A stretch of 64,000 nt of DNA, from positions 124,001 to 188,000 of the forward strand of contig NZ_BCMI01000001.1 in assembly GCF_002217985.1 (NCBI RefSeq), given 5' to 3'. Below, in pieces: positions 58,909 through 64,000 of this stretch; position 1 is the stretch's first letter, and each line of letters begins with the position of its first letter. Source of the DNA: Secundilactobacillus pentosiphilus (GTDB taxonomy: Bacteria > Bacillota > Bacilli > Lactobacillales > Lactobacillaceae). The notes below the pieces were generated by a model. That model saw nothing but the letters and a program-made list of their open reading frames with translations, searched no databases and was not told the DNA's origin. A program made the position numbers and the translations under genes.

Positions 58909-60363
58909 ATGAAAGAAGATGGCATGATGAACTGGCAGCTTCCCAGCGGCACGCAATCGTTGTACGTGAAGGTGATCACACTGATCACCGAAGCCATTAA
59001 TAATGGTGACCTGTTACCCGGTCAGCAGTTACCGGCGGAACGGGAACTCGCCGACGTTTTAAAGGTCAACCGCTCGACCATTCAGCGAGCCCTAAACGAA
59101 CTGGTCAGCAGCGGGATGCTCACGCGGAAACGCGGCAGCGGCACCTGGGTCAGTATGGATAAATGGGGGATCTTGACCAAAAACGTCAACTGGCGGACTT
59201 ATTTAACGGCTAACCGGTTTGGCGACCCCGAAAGCTATCTGAAGCAGGTACGCGTGTTGGAGTCGGATCCGGAGACCATTAACCTGGCCCACTTTAATAT
59301 TCCCAGCAACTTAGCGTTACCCATTTCACTGAACCACGTTTCGGCACCTCAGCTGGTGGAACAGGAGAACCGCGTTGATATCAGTGGCGCCGGCACGCTC
59401 AAGCACCAGTTGATGGACTGGTTATCCCCGCTGTTGCAGCAGTCGATTGCTGCTAACCAGCTGCTGATCACTTCCGGTGCCCAGCAGGCGTTTTACCTGA
59501 TCACGCAGGGGCTGCTGTCATACGGGGATGCCATTGCCATCGAAAAACCGTCCTACTTTTACCAGCTGACCCTTTTCCAAGTGGCCGGCATCCGGGTTTA
59601 CGGGATACCGCTGCAGGCAGACGGCAGCCTTGATTTAGAAGAACTTCAGCAGGCGTATTACAAGCACCGGTTTCGCTTTCTGTTCGTGAACCCGAACGGC
59701 CAAAACCCCACCGGGCAAATGATGCCGCTGGTAAAACGGCAGGCACTGATCAGGGTCTGTCGCACGTTGAAGCTGCCCATCGTTGAAGATGACCCCTTTG
59801 GTATCACCAGCGCGGTGGCAACCAGCAGATCGGTCCCGCCCCTGAAAGCCCTTGATCCTGATAACGTCCTCTATGTTGGGTCATTGTCGTCGTTAGTCGG
59901 CAACCAGGCCCGCATCGGCTGGCTGCTGGCGCCGTCCTTCATCGTGGATCAGTTAGCCGATATTCGTCAGCAAATGGAATCCGGCATGAGTATTTTCCCG
60001 CAGATCATTGCCGCCCAGTTTCTAGCCCAGCCGGACCTGAAGCAGCAGATTCAGCGTCAAAAAGACCGCCTGCAGCAAAAACGGCAAATTTTGCAGGACG
60101 CGCTGCAGCCCTTTGTCGACAAGCACCAGCTGAGCTATAAATTACCGGTGAACGGCAATAGTTTTTGGGTGCATTTACGGACCACTCGTCAGCTTAACGT
60201 GGCTGACTATAATTTATTTCTCAAACAGCGCGTCCTGATCAGGCCGGGTTTCTTGTTTGGGACTCATCAAAACAACGTGCGGATGGGCTTTGCCAGTCTT
60301 GATTCAACTCAGGTGCCGCAGCTGCAGCAACGGTTAAAGACGATCTTGGCAACACTGCAGTGA
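58909..60363 (+). CDS. pdxR: MocR-type regulator of vitamin B6 synthesis
   Basis: A protein of about 480 residues: a GntR winged helix (about 10-75, QQLPAERELADVLKVNRSTIQRALNEL) fused to a fold-type I aminotransferase-like domain (110-480). LFVNPNGQNPTGQMM is present, and VLYVGSLSSLVGNQARIGWL replaces the usual lysine region, so the PLP lysine is not obvious (Ser-Leu-Ser-Ser-Leu where SFSK is normal). It should activate pdxST when PLP is low. Start ambiguous between ATGs at 58909, 58924 and 58927; MNWQLPSG is the family-like start. Divergent from pdxS. Confidence 0.88.
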   Translation: MKEDGMMNWQLPSGTQSLYVKVITLITEAINNGDLLPGQQLPAERELADVLKVNRSTIQRALNELVSSGMLTRKRGSGTWVSMDKWGILTKNVNWRTYLTANRFGDPESYLKQVRVLESDPETINLAHFNIPSNLALPISLNHVSAPQLVEQENRVDISGAGTLKHQLMDWLSPLLQQSIAANQLLITSGAQQAFYLITQGLLSYGDAIAIEKPSYFYQLTLFQVAGIRVYGIPLQADGSLDLEELQQAYYKHRFRFLFVNPNGQNPTGQMMPLVKRQALIRVCRTLKLPIVEDDPFGITSAVATSRSVPPLKALDPDNVLYVGSLSSLVGNQARIGWLLAPSFIVDQLADIRQQMESGMSIFPQIIAAQFLAQPDLKQQIQRQKDRLQQKRQILQDALQPFVDKHQLSYKLPVNGNSFWVHLRTTRQLNVADYNLFLKQRVLIRPGFLFGTHQNNVRMGFASLDSTQVPQLQQRLKTILATLQ

Positions 60364-60537
60364 TTAGGGTATATAAAAATGGATCAACTATTACTACGGT
60401 TAAGCTTAGTGGTTGATTCGGTGCTAAAAGCTTAACGATTGCGGATTTAAAACCAGTGATGCTAGTGTAATAATGGTGTTAAACTGTTTTTACGTTAAAT
60501 CAAAATTTGCTAGGCACACTTTAAAGGAGAACCAACA

Positions 60538-61410
60538 ATGACAAAAACGGTAATTATCACCGGTGCTAACTCCGGCTTGGGTTTTGAAACGACTAAACAA
60601 ATTGCGGAGCGAGGCAGCGATTATCAACTGATCATGGCCTGTCGCAACATGGAAAAAGCACGAGCAGCCAAAGCCAAGATCCTGGAAAGTGTTCCATCTG
60701 CCAACCTGATTTGCCTTGAACTGGATACGTCATCCCTGGCGAAGGTCCGGGCATTCGCTGCCGCATTTAAGCAATTGAATTTGCCGCTTTACGGTTTAGT
60801 TTGCAACGCTGGAATTGCCGGGCGGACGGTTTCACAAACCGATGATGGTTTTAGCAATATATTCGAAACCAATTATCTCGGCCACTTTCTGCTGACGCAA
60901 CTGCTATTGCCACTGATGGCAGACAACGGCCGGATCGTCACGGTCAGCAGTGAGCGTCACGACGCACTGCTGAAGGATGTGTCGTGGCCTGGGGTCAAAG
61001 CACTAGCTTACGGTGGTGACGCGCAGGTGGATCAGCTAAGTTATCCGTTTTCCAAATTATGCATGATTTTATTTAGTTATGAACTGGATCGGAAACTGAA
61101 AGAATCTGGCAAACAGATTGCGGTTAATACTGTTAATCCGGGGGTGATGACTGAGACTGGACTCGCTAAAGATAAGTCCCGGTTCACACCGGAAGTGCTG
61201 GCGCAATTCGCCGATATTATTGGTACGGCTAAGGATTCGGGGAAGATGATCACGGATCTGATTTGTGCTGAGCAGTTCGCGGAAGGACCAGCTAAGTACT
61301 ACGACCGTAGCAGTGATAAACCCGTTAAATCTTCGGATCTGTCCTACGACAAGCGGGTTCAACAAGAACTGTGGGACTTCAGTATGAAAGCTGTGGGCTT
61401 AAGCAAATAA
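60538..61410 (+). CDS. Short-chain dehydrogenase/reductase
   Basis: A 290-residue SDR oxidoreductase of the retinol-dehydrogenase/protochlorophyllide-reductase-like group. NAD(P) binding by TGANSGLGFE (about 8-17), NAG motif in VCNAGIAG, catalytic Tyr and Lys in YPFSKLCM. ACRNMEKA after beta 2 favours NADPH. AAAGGAG precedes the ATG. Substrate unknown; single-gene transcript ended by a bidirectional terminator. Confidence 0.87.
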   Translation: MTKTVIITGANSGLGFETTKQIAERGSDYQLIMACRNMEKARAAKAKILESVPSANLICLELDTSSLAKVRAFAAAFKQLNLPLYGLVCNAGIAGRTVSQTDDGFSNIFETNYLGHFLLTQLLLPLMADNGRIVTVSSERHDALLKDVSWPGVKALAYGGDAQVDQLSYPFSKLCMILFSYELDRKLKESGKQIAVNTVNPGVMTETGLAKDKSRFTPEVLAQFADIIGTAKDSGKMITDLICAEQFAEGPAKYYDRSSDKPVKSSDLSYDKRVQQELWDFSMKAVGLSK

Positions 61411-61425
61411 GTAAAATCGATTAAA

Positions 61426-61487
61426 AAATAAGCGTTATTTCCGATGGTTGGGCTGCACTTTCAACCGGGTGGAAATAACGCTTATTT
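61426..61487. terminator. Bidirectional intrinsic terminator
   Basis: AAATAAGCGTTATTTCC and its complement, with a 28-nt loop, between the SDR and acr3 genes. Confidence 0.82.
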
Positions 61488-61515
61488 CTATTAACATTAG
61501 TGGTGATTACGCCCA

Positions 61516-62595
61516 TTAACTCTTTGAACGAGCCTGTTCCACTGTACCATCGTTCTGCTCCCAGTTTAACGTGTGTCGCAAATGCAAGGCGACGTTGACT
61601 AAACCCAGCATGACGGGCACCTCAACAAGTGGACCGATCACTGCGGTAAATGCTTCGGGTGAATTGATTCCGAAAACCCCAACGGCGACAGCGATGGCTA
61701 ACTCAAAGTTATTGCTGGCGGCGGTTAATGATAATGACGTGGTTACAGCATAGGACCGCTTCATGCGGTATGAGATGATAAAAGTAATGCTGAACATGAG
61801 GACGAAATATAAGATTAGCGGAATGGCAATTCGAACCATATCCAAAGGTAACGCCACAACCTGTTTACTCTTGATTGCAAACATGACTAGAATCGTAAAA
61901 ATCAACGCCCAGAACGTGATGCGGTTGATGCGCTTTAAATAGACGGCTTCAAACCATTCGCGACCACGCCAGTGAATCAGCAGGTAGCGGGAACTGATGC
62001 CTGCAATAAACGGGACACCAAGATATAAACCAATACTTTTGGCGATGGCACCCATGGAAACGGCAACGTGATAAGCACTTAAACCGAACCAACCGGGTAG
62101 AATGGTTAAGAAGACGTAGGCTAATCCGGTATAACAGACGATTTGGAAAATCGAGTTTAAGGCGACTAACCCGGCTGTGTATTCGTTGTCGCCGTGTGCC
62201 AATTGACTCCAAATAATCACCATCGCGATACACCGTGCGAGTCCAATTAGAATGAGGCCGGTCATATAGCCGGGTTCATGACGTAGAAATGTAACAGCGA
62301 GCAGGAACATCAATAGCGGTCCAAAAAGCCAGTTTTGAAAGAGAGAAACACTCAATGTTCGCCAGTCACTGAAAACATGGCCTAATTCCGCATACTTAAC
62401 CTTAGTTAAGACGGGATACAGCATCAGGATCAAACCAATGGCGATGGGTACTGAAGTTGTCCCGACCTGAAGTTGTGTGATGGTGCGGCTGACTTGAGGG
62501 AACAGCACACCTAAGCCAATTCCTGCAACCATCGCAATGATGATCCAGACGGTCATATAGCGATCGTATTTTGATAATTTTGCCGAATTTTTCAT
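61516..62595 (-). CDS. acr3: Acr3-type arsenite exporter
   Basis: A 359-residue membrane protein with ten helices that exports arsenite or antimonite. GLARCIAMVIIW contains the essential conserved Cys of the family, and LTAASNNFELAIAVAV the conserved second motif. The frame is open to 62610, but GGAGG fits the ATG at 62595. No arsR, arsC or arsA is next to it; the divergent neighbour is a MarR regulator. A promoter with a dyad operator lies just upstream. Confidence 0.9.
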   Translation of the reverse strand: MKNSAKLSKYDRYMTVWIIIAMVAGIGLGVLFPQVSRTITQLQVGTTSVPIAIGLILMLYPVLTKVKYAELGHVFSDWRTLSVSLFQNWLFGPLLMFLLAVTFLRHEPGYMTGLILIGLARCIAMVIIWSQLAHGDNEYTAGLVALNSIFQIVCYTGLAYVFLTILPGWFGLSAYHVAVSMGAIAKSIGLYLGVPFIAGISSRYLLIHWRGREWFEAVYLKRINRITFWALIFTILVMFAIKSKQVVALPLDMVRIAIPLILYFVLMFSITFIISYRMKRSYAVTTSLSLTAASNNFELAIAVAVGVFGINSPEAFTAVIGPLVEVPVMLGLVNVALHLRHTLNWEQNDGTVEQARSKS

Positions 62596-62611
62596 GATTA
62601 ACGCCTCCACA

Positions 62612-62651
62612 TTACACTTTAAATGGTAGTGCTACGGTGTAAACAGGTCAA
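62612..62651 (-). promoter_or_regulatory. acr3 promoter with operator dyad
   Basis: On the minus strand: -35 TTGACC (62646-62651), 17-base spacer, -10 TACCAT (62623-62628). TTACAC/GTGTAA (62612-62642) encloses GTAGTGCTAC (62626-62635), a nested dyad overlapping the -10, suggesting repressor control. Confidence 0.6.
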
Positions 62652-62700
62652 CGCAAGCAGTAAGGAAAAACAAAGTCATATAAGTATGCAGACCATCTAT

Positions 62701-62743
62701 TTGCGAGCGCAACTAAATGATGATAAAATACGGTTGTAGTTGC
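62701..62743 (+). promoter_or_regulatory. marR promoter with inverted repeat
   Basis: -35 TTGCGA (62701-62706), 17-base spacer, -10 TAAAAT (62724-62729), spanned by GCAACT (62709) and AGTTGC (62738). The dyad could be the MarR site for autoregulation. Confidence 0.6.
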
Positions 62744-62813
62744 ATGGGGATGTGAGGTTGTTTAAAATCACGGCAAATACATGGTGGTACTCAATCAGGA
62801 AGGAGCGGATGAA

Positions 62814-63272
62814 GTGATCGATACCGGTGATGATTCAATTGTTAAGTGGCTGATAATCGCTGGCCGTCAAAGCAGTCAGCACTTGGGACAGCAGCTGGCG
62901 CGCATCAACGTCAGTGCCAGTCAGTATTACTATTTACTAAAGATCCACGATAACCCCGGACTGACACAGAAGGACTTGATCGAAGCTGAATTTATTAATC
63001 CTAGTAACGTGACGCGGGCAATCAAGCAGTTGGTGGACCAGGGGCTGGTAAACAGGCAGCGGTCGGCCAAGGATAAGCGGGCGCAGGAGCTGGAGCTGAC
63101 ACCGGCAGGTCAACGGGTTTACCCCCAGATCAAGGCGATCTTAGATCAGGAAGAAGCGCAGTTCAGTCAAATCGTTAAGCAACAGTTCCCCGATTTTGAC
63201 CCTGAGCAGATGGCGAAAGTATTACAGTCATTTGCCCGTCTTCATGGGGATACTGAGAAAAACAATCAATGA
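62814..63272 (+). CDS. MarR-family transcriptional regulator
   Basis: A regulator of about 152 residues. DNPGLTQKDLIEAEFINPSNVTRAIKQLVDQGLVNRQRSAKDKRAQELELT is the winged helix (about 55-110) with the wing DKRAQ; flanking helices form the dimer. It may respond to phenolics, oxidants or drugs. The frame is open from an ATG at 62781, but AAGGAG fits the GTG at 62814. It precedes the quinone oxidoreductase gene by 14 bases, so that gene is its probable target and operon partner. Confidence 0.87.
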   Translation: MIDTGDDSIVKWLIIAGRQSSQHLGQQLARINVSASQYYYLLKIHDNPGLTQKDLIEAEFINPSNVTRAIKQLVDQGLVNRQRSAKDKRAQELELTPAGQRVYPQIKAILDQEEAQFSQIVKQQFPDFDPEQMAKVLQSFARLHGDTEKNNQ

Positions 63273-63286
63273 AGGGAAGCATTAAA

Positions 63287-64000
63287 ATGAAAGCCATTGT
63301 GATCGAAGAAGCAGGCGGTCCAGAAACTTTGAAGTTAAAGGAAGTGCCAACACCAAAGGTTAAGCCGGGCTGGAGCTTAGTCCGGGTGAAGGGCTTTGGC
63401 ATCAACCATTCTGAAATTTATACCCGTAAAGGGGAGTCGCCAACCGTTAAGTTCCCACGGATCTTAGGTATTGAATGTGTTGGTGAAGTAGCTGACACGA
63501 CGGATGCTCAGCGTTTGCCTGTTGGTCAGAAAGTCGCCAGTATCATGGGCGGCATGGGCCGTGAATTTGACGGCGGTTATGCTGAATACGCCTTGTTGCC
63601 AAACAAGCAGATCTACCCAGTGAACACCAACTTATCGTGGGCTGAACTGGCGGCCATTCCCGAAACGTACTTTACTGCTTATGGGTCGTTGAAGAACGCC
63701 CATATAGAAGCTGCCAAGAATTTGCTGGTTCGTGGTGCTACCAGTGGTGTCGGCAGTGCGGCGATTAAATTAACTAAGGCCATGAACCCGTCAGCCAAAA
63801 TTTTTGGCAGTACCCGTCATGAAGAAAAGTTCGACAAGCTGAAGGCAATTGGCTGTGATGAACCAGTTTTGGACAAGGACGGTCAGGTTCAGACAGACGA
63901 ACATTTTGATACCATTGTTGAACTGGTGGGGCCTGCAACACTTAACGACTCGCTAGCACACCTTAATCAGTTCGGGTATTGCTGCATGACAGGCGGCTTA
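63287..64000 (+). CDS. Zinc-independent quinone oxidoreductase/alcohol dehydrogenase family (partial)
   Basis: The first 238 codons of an MDR-superfamily NADPH:quinone reductase; the window ends before the stop. MKAIVIEEAGGPETLKLKEVPTP is the usual start, GIECVGEV and LLVRGATSGVGSAAIKLTKAM (the NADP-binding GxxSGVG motif) are present. The zinc ligands of true alcohol dehydrogenases are not all seen. It follows the MarR gene closely and would be a detoxification enzyme under its control. Confidence 0.85.
   Translation, partial: MKAIVIEEAGGPETLKLKEVPTPKVKPGWSLVRVKGFGINHSEIYTRKGESPTVKFPRILGIECVGEVADTTDAQRLPVGQKVASIMGGMGREFDGGYAEYALLPNKQIYPVNTNLSWAELAAIPETYFTAYGSLKNAHIEAAKNLLVRGATSGVGSAAIKLTKAMNPSAKIFGSTRHEEKFDKLKAIGCDEPVLDKDGQVQTDEHFDTIVELVGPATLNDSLAHLNQFGYCCMTGGL

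Noticed and set aside
60379-60435. An 18-codon frame with inverted repeats (GTTAAGCTT/AAGCTTAAC) between pdxR and the SDR gene.
   Set aside because: No ribosome site precedes it, and the repeats have no T run; it may only be spacer.

Overview
The window is a bacterial chromosome segment from a low-to-mid GC Gram-positive organism, most likely a Lactobacillaceae species. The main reasons are strong AGGAGG-type ribosome binding sites, frequent TTG and GTG starts, T-box leaders, the peptidases PepI and PepX, a bile-salt-hydrolase-family enzyme, HelD, an Opp peptide transporter, a PadR/DUF4097 pair and many short secreted proteins. Genus and species cannot be fixed from the sequence alone. No rRNA, tRNA, CRISPR array, transposase or integrase was seen.

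Layout. 0.1-7.6 kb: a MerR regulator facing an MMPL exporter, then a choloylglycine hydrolase, a GH73 cell-wall hydrolase, TerC, thioredoxin and a beta-hydroxyacid dehydrogenase. 7.7-13.5 kb: a T-box leader and two Cys/Met-type PLP enzymes, convergent with a three-gene ABC importer that has its own structured, terminator-bearing leader. 13.5-28.5 kb: CPBP protease, VOC protein, ABC-F, L,D-transpeptidase, PadR/DUF4097, PepI, PepX, a Na+/H+ antiporter, an APC permease, Nudix and guanylate-kinase-like genes, a Fur-family regulator and two envelope proteins. 28.7-39.8 kb: a polar amino acid importer with a long structured leader, HflX and a complete oppABCDF operon; three related 120-nt nested palindromes follow the two importer operons. 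39.8-49.6 kb: an ABC exporter, a phosphatase/antiporter operon, HelD, CoaA and GuaA.

49.6-54.9 kb is an AT-rich accessory block beginning directly behind the guaA 3' end. It holds nested inverted repeats, an overlapping pair of unrecognised genes (one encodes a coiled-coil protein with a C-terminal membrane anchor), two small secreted proteins, a membrane-tethered Mrr-type nuclease, and a decayed TetR/ImmA chimera with three in-frame stops. A zinc-ribbon membrane protein and a serine-rich lipoprotein close it.

54.9-64 kb: metA under a second T-box, a secreted protein, the vitamin B6 genes pdxS and pdxT with their divergent regulator pdxR, a short-chain dehydrogenase, an Acr3-type arsenite exporter, a MarR regulator and a quinone oxidoreductase cut by the window end. 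The metabolic theme is nitrogen and sulfur nutrition: peptides enter through Opp and are trimmed by PepX and PepI, amino acids enter through the other ABC and APC carriers, and methionine or cysteine can be made from homoserine through MetA and the PLP enzymes, which themselves need the PLP made by PdxST. The most novel-looking material is the palindrome family, the two unassigned leader RNAs and the accessory block after guaA.
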